Assembly: GCA_963756975.1 (NCBI GenBank)
Contig: CAVWPS010000002.1
Span: 124,001 to 188,000 of the forward strand
From: CAVRQM01 sp963756975
GTDB lineage: Bacteria; Pseudomonadota; Alphaproteobacteria; Acetobacterales; Acetobacteraceae
Length of the DNA stretch: 64,000 nucleotides
Direction of reading: 5' to 3'
The notes below the pieces were generated by a model. It was given only the letters and a program-made list of their open reading frames with translations. It searched no databases and was not told the DNA's origin. Shown here one piece after another: positions 54,191 through 62,046 of this stretch (the stretch's first letter is position 1; every line of letters begins with the position of its first letter). Position numbers and translations under genes: made by a program.

Positions 54191-54790
54191 ATGTTCCTGC
54201 TGATCGACAACTACGACAGTTTCACCTTCAACCTCGTCCATTTCCTGGGCGAGGCCGGGGCCGTGTGCGACGTGCGGCGTAACGACACGCTGAGCGTGGC
54301 CGAGGCGCTGGCGACCAAGCCGGAGGCGATCGTGCTGTCGCCCGGTCCCTGCACGCCGTCCGAGGCCGGGATCTGCATGGCGTTGATCGTGGCGGCGGCC
54401 GAGCGGCGGATCCCGCTGCTCGGCGTGTGCCTCGGCCATCAGGCGATCGGCCAGGTTTTTGGGGGCGACGTGGTGCGCGGCACAACGCCGATGCACGGCA
54501 AGACGAGTGCCATCCACCACGACGGGCTCGATCTGTTCGCGGGCGTGCCGGACGGGTTTCTGGCGACCCGTTATCACAGCCTGATCGTGCGCGAGGACAC
54601 GCTGCCGGACGTGCTGGTGGCGACCGCGCACTCCGGCGACGGCGTGATGCAGGCGATGCGCCACCGCTCGCTGCCGATCTTCGGGGTGCAGTTTCATCCC
54701 GAAAGCATCGCGACCGAGCATGGCCGCAAATTGCTGTCGAACTTCATCCGCATCGCCACCCGCCGGAACGCGCCCGCGCTCGCGGCCTAA
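54191..54790 (+). CDS. trpG: anthranilate synthase component II (glutamine amidotransferase)
   Basis: A 199-residue class I amidotransferase supplying ammonia to TrpE (or PabB). It starts FLLIDNYDSFTFNLV, has the oxyanion SPGPCTPSEAG, nucleophile Cys80 in GVCLGHQAIGQVFGG, and His169/Glu171 in FHPESI. The trpE gene is not in the window. The gene is three bases upstream of trpD. Confidence 0.96.
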   Translation: MFLLIDNYDSFTFNLVHFLGEAGAVCDVRRNDTLSVAEALATKPEAIVLSPGPCTPSEAGICMALIVAAAERRIPLLGVCLGHQAIGQVFGGDVVRGTTPMHGKTSAIHHDGLDLFAGVPDGFLATRYHSLIVREDTLPDVLVATAHSGDGVMQAMRHRSLPIFGVQFHPESIATEHGRKLLSNFIRIATRRNAPALAA

Positions 54791-54793
54791 AGC

Positions 54794-55813
54794 GTGACGA
54801 ACCTGAAGCCGGCCCTGCTGCGCGTCGCCGGCGGGGCCACGCTGGACGAGGCGGAGGCCGAGGCGGCGTTCGACGTGATCATGGCCGGTGAGGCGACCCC
54901 GGCGCAGATCGCCTCCCTGGTGACCGCCATGCGGGTGCGGGGCGAAACGGTCGCGGAATTCGTCGGCGCCGTCCGCGCGATGCGGGCCCGGATGCACCGG
55001 ATTACGGCACCGGAGGGTGCGATCGACGTGTGCGGCACCGGCGGCGACGGGGCGCAGACGCTGAACGTCAGCACCGCCGTCGCCTTCGTCGTCGCCGCAT
55101 GCGGCGTGCCGATCGCCAAGCACGGCAACCGCGCCCTGTCGTCGCGCTCCGGGGCGGCCGACGTGCTGACCGCACTCGGCGTCGACGTGGACGTGCCGCT
55201 CGACCGGCTGTCGGGCATCCTGGCGCAGGTCGGCTGCGTGTTCCTGTTCGCGCCCCGCCACCATGCGGCGTTGCGCCACGCGGCCGGACCGCGCGTGGAG
55301 TTGGGGTTCCGGACGATCTTCAACCTGCTCGGCCCGATGGCGAACCCGGCCGGCGTGCGGCGGCAGCTCACCGGCGTGTTCGACCCCGCGTGGTGCGTGC
55401 CGATGGCCGAAGCACTCGCGCGGCTCGGGACGGAGGCGTGCTGGATCGTGCATGGCCAGGGACTCGACGAGCTGACCGTCGCCGGACAGTCCCACGTCGC
55501 GAGCTGGGACGGGTTCGGCATCGAAACGTTCAGCCTCGATCCGGCGGCGCTCGGCTTGCGGACGGCGCCCGTCGACGCGATCCGGGGCGGCGACGCGGAG
55601 GCGAACGCGGCGAGCCTGCTCGCGTTGTTGCGTGGGGCACCGGGGCCGTACGCCGACACGGTGGCGCTGAACGCGGCGGCCGCCCTGGTCGTGGCCGGAC
55701 GCGGCACGCTTGCGGACGGTCTGGCCGCGGCCAAAGAAGCGCTCGGCAACGGGGCGGCGCTCGGCGTGCTCGAACGGTTGCGGGACGCGACCCGTATGGA
55801 GGAGGCGGCTTGA
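54794..55813 (+). CDS. trpD: anthranilate phosphoribosyltransferase
   Basis: A 339-residue enzyme joining anthranilate to PRPP. It contains the PRPP loop DVCGTGGDGAQTLNVSTA, KHGNRALSSRSGAADVLTALG and FNLLGPMANPAGVRRQL, all standard. GTG start at 54794 follows trpG closely; trpC starts inside its stop (TTGA). Confidence 0.97.
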   Translation: MTNLKPALLRVAGGATLDEAEAEAAFDVIMAGEATPAQIASLVTAMRVRGETVAEFVGAVRAMRARMHRITAPEGAIDVCGTGGDGAQTLNVSTAVAFVVAACGVPIAKHGNRALSSRSGAADVLTALGVDVDVPLDRLSGILAQVGCVFLFAPRHHAALRHAAGPRVELGFRTIFNLLGPMANPAGVRRQLTGVFDPAWCVPMAEALARLGTEACWIVHGQGLDELTVAGQSHVASWDGFGIETFSLDPAALGLRTAPVDAIRGGDAEANAASLLALLRGAPGPYADTVALNAAAALVVAGRGTLADGLAAAKEALGNGAALGVLERLRDATRMEEAA

Positions 55814-56607
55814 GCGAGACCGACGAGGATGTGCTGGTGCGGATTTGCGTCTCCACCAAAAAGGAGACGGCGCGGCGGAAGGCGGCGGTGCCCGAGGACG
55901 CGATGCGGACGCGCGCCATCGCGGCCAGCGCGCCGAGAGGCTTCGCGTCGGCACTGAAGAAAGCCACGCAACCCGCTCTGATTGCGGAGATCAAGAAGGC
56001 GTCGCCGTCGGGCGGGATGATCCGCGAGCTGTTCGCGCCCGCGTTCCTGGCCGCCGAATACGCGGCCGGCGGGGCGACGTGCCTGTCGGTGCTGACGGAC
56101 GGCCCGTATTTTCAGGGCAGCCTGGAGGATTTCGGGCTGGCGCGCGCGGCGGTCGATCTGCCGGTGCTGCGAAAGGATTTCATCCTGGAGCCGTGGCAGG
56201 TCTACGAGAGCCGCGCGCATGGGGCCGACTGCATCCTGCTGATCGTGGCGGCCCTTCGTGACGAGATGATGGAGGAGCTGGAGAGCATTGCCGTCATGCT
56301 CGGGATGGACGTGCTGGCGGAGGTCCACACCGCGCACGAGCTGTCGCGGGCGCTGAAGCTGAAGACCAAGCTGATCGGCATCAACAACCGCAATCTCAAG
56401 ACGTTGACGACCGATCTGGCGGTCACGGGCGAGTTGGCCAAGCACGTTCCGGCCGACCGGGTGATCGTGGCCGAGAGCGGCATTCGCGAGCACGAGGATA
56501 TTGTCGCGCTGACCGGTTTCGGCGCGCGGGCGTTCCTCGTGGGCGAGAGCCTGCTGCGGCAACCCGATCTGATCGCCGCCACCAAGCGGCTGCGCGGGAC
56601 GGCTTGA
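55810..56607 (+). CDS. trpC: indole-3-glycerol phosphate synthase
   Basis: A 265-residue TIM-barrel enzyme closing the indole ring. Signature residues: IAEIKKASPSGGMIRE, ATCLSVLTDGPYFQGSL, LRKDFILEPWQVYES, IGINNRNLKTLTTD and AESGIREHEDI. The TTG at 55810 overlaps the trpD stop (TTGA) and is preceded by GGAGGAGG at good spacing. The next gene again starts within its stop. Confidence 0.96.
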   Translation: MSETDEDVLVRICVSTKKETARRKAAVPEDAMRTRAIAASAPRGFASALKKATQPALIAEIKKASPSGGMIRELFAPAFLAAEYAAGGATCLSVLTDGPYFQGSLEDFGLARAAVDLPVLRKDFILEPWQVYESRAHGADCILLIVAALRDEMMEELESIAVMLGMDVLAEVHTAHELSRALKLKTKLIGINNRNLKTLTTDLAVTGELAKHVPADRVIVAESGIREHEDIVALTGFGARAFLVGESLLRQPDLIAATKRLRGTA

Positions 56608-57086
56608 CCCATTTGCAAGCGGGCCTCACCCACCTCGACGCGGCCGGCCGGGCGAAGATGGTCGATGTCGGGGACAAGCCGGAGACGGTTCGGGAGGCGG
56701 TGGCGAAGGCCAGCGTCGCGATGCGGCCGGAAACGCTGCGGCTGATCGTGGATGGCGGTGTCGCCAAGGGTGACGTGTTCGCCGTCGCGCGCGTGGCCGG
56801 CATCATGGCCGCCAAACGCACCAGCGAGCTGATCCCGCTGTGTCATCCGCTGCCGCTGTCCTCGGTCTCGGTCGAACTGGAAGCCGACGGCGACGGGGTT
56901 TCGATCACGGCGACCGCGCGCACGGTCGGGCGCACGGGGGTCGAGATGGAGGCGCTGACGGCGGCCACGGTCGCGGCGCTGACGGTCTACGACATGTGCA
57001 AGGCGGTCGATCGCGGCATGCGGATCGAGGCGGTGCGCGTCGTCAGCAAATCGGGCGGCAAGTCCGGCGACTTCCGGCAGGATTGA
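56604..57086 (+). CDS. moaC: cyclic pyranopterin monophosphate synthase
   Basis: A 160-residue enzyme of molybdenum cofactor synthesis, making cPMP. Family motifs: THLDAAGRAKMVDVGDKPET, KGDVFAVARVAGIMAAKRTSELIPLCHPLPL, GVEMEALTAAT and MCKAVDRGMRIE. TTG start overlaps the trpC stop (TTGA). The link of moaC and moeA to trpC is a recurrent alphaproteobacterial arrangement. Confidence 0.96.
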   Translation: MTHLQAGLTHLDAAGRAKMVDVGDKPETVREAVAKASVAMRPETLRLIVDGGVAKGDVFAVARVAGIMAAKRTSELIPLCHPLPLSSVSVELEADGDGVSITATARTVGRTGVEMEALTAATVAALTVYDMCKAVDRGMRIEAVRVVSKSGGKSGDFRQD

Positions 57087-57088
57087 CC

Positions 57089-58282
57089 ATGCTGTCGGTC
57101 GAGGACGCGCGGGCCCGCATCCTGGACGGCGTGCCGCCGGTCGCGACCGAGATCGTGTCGGTCGCCGACGCCTGGGGCCGCGTGCTGGCCGAACCGGTTC
57201 TGGCGCGCGTGACACAGCCCCCCGCCGATGTGTCCGCCATGGACGGCTACGCGGTTCGCGGCATCGAACAATCGTTGCGGATCGTTGGTGAAGCTCCAGC
57301 CGGGCATCCGTGGTCCGGCATTGTCCGCGAAGGCGAGGCGGTGCGCCTGTTCACCGGCAGCGTCATGCCGGACGGGGCCGATGCCGTCGTCGTTCAGGAG
57401 GACTCTGTTCGCGACGGCGATGTCGTCACGCTCACGGTCGCCCCGGTGGCGAGCCGCCACATCCGCCGCGCCGGCTCGGACTTTCGCCGAAAGGACGTGC
57501 TCGTCCCGGCCGGCACACGGCTCGGCGCTCGGGCGATCGGGCTGATCGCGGCGGCGAACGTGCCTTGGCTGCGCGTCCACCGCCGGCCCCGCGTGGCGAT
57601 CCTCTCGACGGGCGACGAAATCTCGTGGCCCGGCGACCCGATTTCGGCCGGCGGCATCGTCGGCTCGAACGCGTGGGCGCTGGCCGCCCTGGTCCGTGGC
57701 GCCGGGGCCGAGCCGACCGTGCTGCCGATCGCACCCGACGATGCGGACGCGCTGGCGGCTTCGCTGCCCTCGGCCGAGGGGTTCGATCTGCTGCTGACCA
57801 GCGGCGGGGCCAGCGTCGGCGACCACGATCTGGTGCGGGCCGCGTTGCTCGCGGCCGGCATGACGCTCGATTTCTGGCGTATCGCGATGCGGCCGGGCAA
57901 ACCGCTGATGGCCGGGCGGTTCGGCCGCATGCCGGTGCTGGGCCTGCCCGGCAACCCGGTCTCGACCGTGGTGACCGCGATCCTGTTCGCCAAACCGCTG
58001 ATCGCCCGCCTCGCCGGCCTGGCCGACGCGCCGCCCGCGTGGGAGCCCGCGCGACTGGCGGCGCCCCTGCCCGCCAACGATGCCCGCGCCGACCATCTCC
58101 GCTGCCGGCTGTCGCGCGACCCGGACGGCATGCTGGTCGCGACCGCGTTCGAGCATCAGGCGTCGGGGCTGCACCGGGTGCTGGCCGAGGCCGACGCGCT
58201 GCTGTTGCGGGCACCCCACGCGGCCCCGGCGGCTTCGGGCGACACGGTGCTGATATTGGCGCTCGACCGTGACGGACTCTGA
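57089..58282 (+). CDS. moeA: molybdopterin molybdotransferase
   Basis: A 397-residue enzyme inserting molybdate into adenylylated molybdopterin. It has QPPADVSAMDGYAVRG near the N-terminus, TGSVMPDGADAVVVQED, STGDE in the molybdopterin-binding domain, LLTSGGASVGDHDLV and GLPGNPVS. The C-terminal beta-barrel domain is present. ATG 57089 lies two bases after the moaC stop. Confidence 0.96.
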   Translation: MLSVEDARARILDGVPPVATEIVSVADAWGRVLAEPVLARVTQPPADVSAMDGYAVRGIEQSLRIVGEAPAGHPWSGIVREGEAVRLFTGSVMPDGADAVVVQEDSVRDGDVVTLTVAPVASRHIRRAGSDFRRKDVLVPAGTRLGARAIGLIAAANVPWLRVHRRPRVAILSTGDEISWPGDPISAGGIVGSNAWALAALVRGAGAEPTVLPIAPDDADALAASLPSAEGFDLLLTSGGASVGDHDLVRAALLAAGMTLDFWRIAMRPGKPLMAGRFGRMPVLGLPGNPVSTVVTAILFAKPLIARLAGLADAPPAWEPARLAAPLPANDARADHLRCRLSRDPDGMLVATAFEHQASGLHRVLAEADALLLRAPHAAPAASGDTVLILALDRDGL

Positions 58283-58310
58283 GAAAACGATGCGCTTGAC
58301 GCGATTACGA

Positions 58311-58325
58311 GAACTTACATAGAAC
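58311..58325 (+). promoter_or_regulatory. LexA binding site (SOS box)
   Basis: GAAC-TTACATA-GAAC matches the alphaproteobacterial LexA site GAAC-N7-GAAC exactly. It lies 54 bases before the lexA start, as expected for autorepression. Confidence 0.9.
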
Positions 58326-58378
58326 ATCTCGTTAGTTGCCGGTTTGTTCCGACAGCCCAGGCTGACCCGGGAGACGAC

Positions 58379-59116
58379 ATGCTGACCCGCAAGCAACACG
58401 AGCTGCTGAGTTTTATCGACGGCCACATCCGCGCCACCGGGTTTTCGCCGTCGTTCGAGGAAATGAAGGCCGCGCTCGACCTGAAGTCGAAATCCGGCAT
58501 CCACCGGTTGATCTCGGCGCTGGAGGAGCGCGGTTTCCTGCGCCGCCACCATCACCGGGCCAGGGCGCTCGAGATCACGAAAATGCCGAACGACGGCGCG
58601 GTCGCGACTCCGGTCACACGGTTGGCCCCAGCGCTTGTGCCGTCGACGCCGGCCCCGTTCGAGCCGAACGTCATTCGCGGCAATTTCTCGGGCCGGTTCG
58701 CGGGCGTGCGCCCGGCGCGGGATGTGGGTGCGATCGAGTTGCCGATGTACGGCCGGATCGCCGCCGGCGCCCCGATCGAAGCGCTGCGCGACAACGGCAC
58801 GACGATCGAGGTGCCGATGGCGCTGCTCGGCTCCGGCGACCATTACGCGCTGGAGGTGGCGGGCAATTCGATGGTGGAGGCCGGCATCCTGGACGGCGAC
58901 ACGGTGGTGATCCGCAAGGCGGAGACGGCCGAGACCGGGCAGATCGTGGTCGCGTTCATCGACAATACCGAGGTGACGCTGAAACGCCTGCGCAAGCGCG
59001 GGCAGTCGGTCGCGCTGGAACCGGCGAACGTCCTGTACGAGGCGCAAATTTTCCCGGCCGACCGGGTGCGGGTTCAGGGACGGCTGGTCGCGTTGTTGCG
59101 GCGCTACGACGCCTGA
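58379..59116 (+). CDS. lexA: SOS response repressor LexA
   Basis: A 245-residue repressor-protease. The N-terminal winged helix-turn-helix (LTRKQHELLSFIDGHIRATGFSPSFEEM) is followed by a linker and the S24 peptidase domain. The self-cleavage Ala129-Gly130 pair is in GRIAAGAP, nucleophile Ser164 in GNSMVEAGI and general base Lys202 in VTLKRL. RecA filaments trigger cleavage and derepress DNA repair genes. The linker is somewhat long. The upstream SOS box shows autoregulation. Confidence 0.97.
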   Translation: MLTRKQHELLSFIDGHIRATGFSPSFEEMKAALDLKSKSGIHRLISALEERGFLRRHHHRARALEITKMPNDGAVATPVTRLAPALVPSTPAPFEPNVIRGNFSGRFAGVRPARDVGAIELPMYGRIAAGAPIEALRDNGTTIEVPMALLGSGDHYALEVAGNSMVEAGILDGDTVVIRKAETAETGQIVVAFIDNTEVTLKRLRKRGQSVALEPANVLYEAQIFPADRVRVQGRLVALLRRYDA

Positions 59117-59118
59117 TT

Positions 59119-59161
59119 GCGGTTTGCAGTGGACGGGCACCGTCACAATCTTGCAAACCGC
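59119..59161 (+). terminator. hairpin after lexA
   Basis: GCGGTTTGCA (59119-59128) and TGCAAACCGC (59152-59161) form a perfect 10-bp stem that encloses a smaller GACGG/CCGTC hairpin. It starts three bases past the lexA stop, so it is a likely terminator although no T-run follows. Confidence 0.5.
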
Positions 59162-59185
59162 GACTCGGAGGAGTGTTAGCAACCA

Positions 59186-59854
59186 GTGAACGTCGCCGTT
59201 ACCCCGCGCGCCCGCATCACGGTCGAGATCGTCCACGATCTCGTGTGCCCGTGGTGCTACCTCGGCGTACGCCGGCTGCGTCGCGCGCTGGCCCGCCGGC
59301 CCGACCTCGCGTTCGACATCCAGTGGCGGCCGTTCCTGCTGAACCCGGACATGCCCCGCGCGGGGATGCCGCGCGCCGACTACGTCGTCCGCAAGTTCGG
59401 CGGCGAGGACCGGGCGCGGCGGCTGTACGGCTCGATCGCCGAGGTCGGGCGGCTCGAAGGCATGGCGTTCCGGTTCGACCGCATCCGCCGCACCCCGTCC
59501 TCGGTCGACGCGCACCGATTGGTCCGCTGGGCCGCCCGGTTCGGCGCGGCCGACGCGGTGGTGGACGCGCTGTTCGCGGCGCATTTCTGCGACGGGCGCG
59601 ACATCGGCGACCCTAGCGTGCTGGTGCCGATCGCGATTGCCTGCGGCCTGGACGGCATCGGGGCCGCCCGCCTGCTCGCCGGCACGGCCGAGACCGACAT
59701 GATCCACGCCGAGAACCTTCGCGCGCACCGGCTCGGCATCAACGGCGTGCCCTGTTTCGTCATCGGCGGCCACCACGCGATCGCCGGCGCGCAGGAGCCC
59801 GAGGTGATCGACCGTCTGCTGAGCATCGCGGTGGTCGAGGCGGTCGAGGGCTGA
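59186..59854 (+). CDS. DsbA family oxidoreductase, FrnE/2-hydroxychromene isomerase-like
   Basis: A 222-residue thioredoxin-fold protein lacking a signal peptide. The CPWC active site (Cys21, Cys24) is followed by YLGVRRLRRAL, and the C-terminal GINGVPCFVIGGHHAIAGAQEPE contains the cis-Pro loop, all typical of cytoplasmic FrnE-like proteins. Disulfide isomerase activity is likely; the client is unknown. GTG start at 59186. The next gene starts inside its stop codon. Confidence 0.9.
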   Translation: MNVAVTPRARITVEIVHDLVCPWCYLGVRRLRRALARRPDLAFDIQWRPFLLNPDMPRAGMPRADYVVRKFGGEDRARRLYGSIAEVGRLEGMAFRFDRIRRTPSSVDAHRLVRWAARFGAADAVVDALFAAHFCDGRDIGDPSVLVPIAIACGLDGIGAARLLAGTAETDMIHAENLRAHRLGINGVPCFVIGGHHAIAGAQEPEVIDRLLSIAVVEAVEG

Positions 59855-60793
59855 CGACCGCCATCCTGAACGGCTTCGGCCGCAGCCTGGGCGACGGGAT
59901 TTTAGGGTTGCAGGCACTGTGGGTCGCGATCGGACGCGGCACGATAGATGATCCGGTGCTGTACCGGCTGCCGGGTCTGTCGCCGGTCATCCGGTCGCTC
60001 TACGCGGTCAGCGGCATGGCTCCCGTCGCCGAACTCCCTTGGAGTGCCGCAACGCCCGATGTCGCCCTCGACGTGCCGGGCCGGGTGCTCGATCTGCGCG
60101 ACTACGCCTTCGACCCGGCATTTCGCGGTGTCGCGATGATCGACTTCTTTCTCGGCAAACTCGGCATCGACCCGGCGGGCGTCCCGCAAGCCGCGCGCCG
60201 AAATACCTGGCTGGCACCGCAACTCGATCTTGCGCCGCCACGTCCGGACGGCCCGGTGTTGCTGTGCGCCGAAAAGCTCGATGGCCCTGCGCGACATGCC
60301 GGACCCGGTAGCGGACGCCATCGCCGCGTTCTGCACGGCGCGCGGGATCGCGGTCGCGCGGCCGACCGAGGCTGCGGACATTACCGGGTTGGCGGCGCAG
60401 GTGCGGGCGGCGCGGCTGGTGGTCTCGACCGACACGGCCATGGTGCATCTGGCCGACGCGATGGCGGTGCCGTGCGTGGCGTTCTTCCCGACGCACGATC
60501 CGGCGTGGCGGGTCCGCGATTACCCGTTGTGCACGGCGGTGCGGCTCGAATCCGGGTTGCCGCCGGCGCTGGAGTTTGCGCGCGGCGAGGCGGATGTGGC
60601 GGCGGCGTATGCGGCCTGGTTCCGGCCTGGAGTGGATTGGATCGAACCCGTGCTATCGGCGGCGCTCGATCTGAGTGCGTTGCTCCCCTCACCCCGGCCC
60701 TCCCCCGCAAGGGGGGAGGGAGAAGCTATGCTGCTCCCTCTCCCCTTGCGGGGGAGGGCCGGGGTGAGGGGTTCTCGCCAGAAGGACTCCTGA
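59851..60793 (+). pseudogene. GT9-type (heptosyltransferase-like) glycosyltransferase, frameshifted
   Basis: The N-terminal half reads TTAILNGFGRSLGDGILGLQALWVA in one frame. Around 60272-60275 the frame changes; removing one A from the AAAA run joins LLCAE to SSMALRDMPDPVADAIAAF, and the second half reads VVSTDTAMVHLADAMAVPCVAFFPTHDPAWRVRDYP, the nucleotide-sugar site of GT9 enzymes. The conserved start precedes any ATG/GTG/TTG, pointing to CTG 59851 overlapping the dsbA stop (CTGA). The 3' end runs through a REP-like element. Role: transfer of a sugar in surface polysaccharide assembly. Confidence 0.75.
60685..60771. repeat. REP-like inverted repeat element 2
   Basis: CCCCTCACCCCGGCCC... 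(from 60685) and its complement ending GGGGTGAGGGG at 60771 flank a short spacer. Each arm carries an inner hairpin (CTCCCCTTGCGGGGGAG type). The arms are those of element 1 at 49079-49188 but in the reverse relative order. It lies in the 3' end of the glycosyltransferase gene, giving a Pro/Arg/Gly-rich tail. Confidence 0.85.
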
Positions 60794-62046
60794 TGCCCAA
60801 ATTCCTCGCGGCCGCCGCGCTGCTGATCCTGCCGGCGTTCCTCATGCACGGCCGCGCCATCGCCGACATCCTGATCGCCCTCATCGACGCGAGCTTCCTG
60901 TTCGCCTGCGTCAGGAACGCCGACTGGACGTGGCTTCGCGCACGCTGGGTCAAAATCGCCGCCGCGTGGTGGGGCTGGCTGATCGTCTGCTCGATCCCCG
61001 CATGGTCCGCCGGCGGCTGGTTCTCGTTCGGCGAGGCGCTCGCGACCGGGCGGTTCCTGCTGCTCGTGGCCGCCCTGGAGTTCTGGCTGCTGTCGTCCGC
61101 GACGATCCGGCGCTGGCTGCTCTGGGTGCTCGACGCGTGCGCGATCTACATCGCCGCACAGACCCTGCTGCAGTTCGTCACCGGCCGCGACATTCAGGGT
61201 TTTCGTCGCATGGGCGACGGCGAGCTGACCGGGCCGTTCGAACATCCGCGCGCCGGTGCCCCGCTGTCCCGGCTGCTGTTTCCGTTCCTGCTGCCCGCGC
61301 TGAACCGCGCCGGGCGCCTTTGGGGCTTGGTCCTGACCATCGGCTCGGTCGCGGTGATCGTTCTGATCGGCCAGCGGATGCCCCTGTTGCTGACGATCTT
61401 CGGGCTGCTCGTCTCCGGGCTGCTGCTGCGGCGCATACGCGGATTGGTCGCCGCCGGGCTCATCGCGGGTGCGGTGCTGATCGCGGCGACCCCGGTCGTC
61501 TCGCCGCCGACCTGGCACCGGCTGGTCCAAAAATTCTCGGCGCAGATGGAGGATTTCCCGGACAGCGATTACGGCCTGATCTACGCCCGCGCGGCCGTCA
61601 TCGTGGCCGAGCATCCGGTGTTCGGACGCGGCTTCGGCGGCTACCGCTTCGGCTGCTCCGACCCGGCCAGCTTCGTCGCCTGGGACCGCGCGACCCAGCA
61701 TCTGGCCGACGGCGGCGGGGCGAGTGTGTGCAACATCCATCCGCACAACCACTATTTCGAGGCGGCGACCGATGCCGGCCTGCCCGGGCTGGTCCTGTTC
61801 TGCGCGATGATCCTGTCCTGGCTCGCCCCGCTCGGGCGCGGATTATGGCGCGGCGGCGGCAGCCCGTTGCGGGTCGGGCTGTTCGTGGCGGCCCTGATCC
61901 AGGAGTGGCCGATCGCGTCCGCCAGCAGCTTTACCGCCATGGAGATCGGCGGCTTCTTCTTCGTCCTGCTGGGCCTCGGTCTGGCGGAGGCGCGCTACGA
62001 GAGGACGTCGCTCACCGATCCGTCGCTGGCCACGCCCCGGATGTGA
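60793..62046 (+). CDS. O-antigen ligase/polymerase family protein
   Basis: A 417-residue inner-membrane protein with about ten hydrophobic helices and a periplasmic loop containing the Wzy_C hallmark (HPHNHYFEAATDAGLPGL) between late helices. Such proteins ligate O-antigen to lipid A core or polymerise repeat units in the periplasm. ATG 60793 overlaps the glycosyltransferase stop by one base. Its last 52 bases overlap the end of the convergent asparagine synthase gene. Confidence 0.87.
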   Translation: MPKFLAAAALLILPAFLMHGRAIADILIALIDASFLFACVRNADWTWLRARWVKIAAAWWGWLIVCSIPAWSAGGWFSFGEALATGRFLLLVAALEFWLLSSATIRRWLLWVLDACAIYIAAQTLLQFVTGRDIQGFRRMGDGELTGPFEHPRAGAPLSRLLFPFLLPALNRAGRLWGLVLTIGSVAVIVLIGQRMPLLLTIFGLLVSGLLLRRIRGLVAAGLIAGAVLIAATPVVSPPTWHRLVQKFSAQMEDFPDSDYGLIYARAAVIVAEHPVFGRGFGGYRFGCSDPASFVAWDRATQHLADGGGASVCNIHPHNHYFEAATDAGLPGLVLFCAMILSWLAPLGRGLWRGGGSPLRVGLFVAALIQEWPIASASSFTAMEIGGFFFVLLGLGLAEARYERTSLTDPSLATPRM

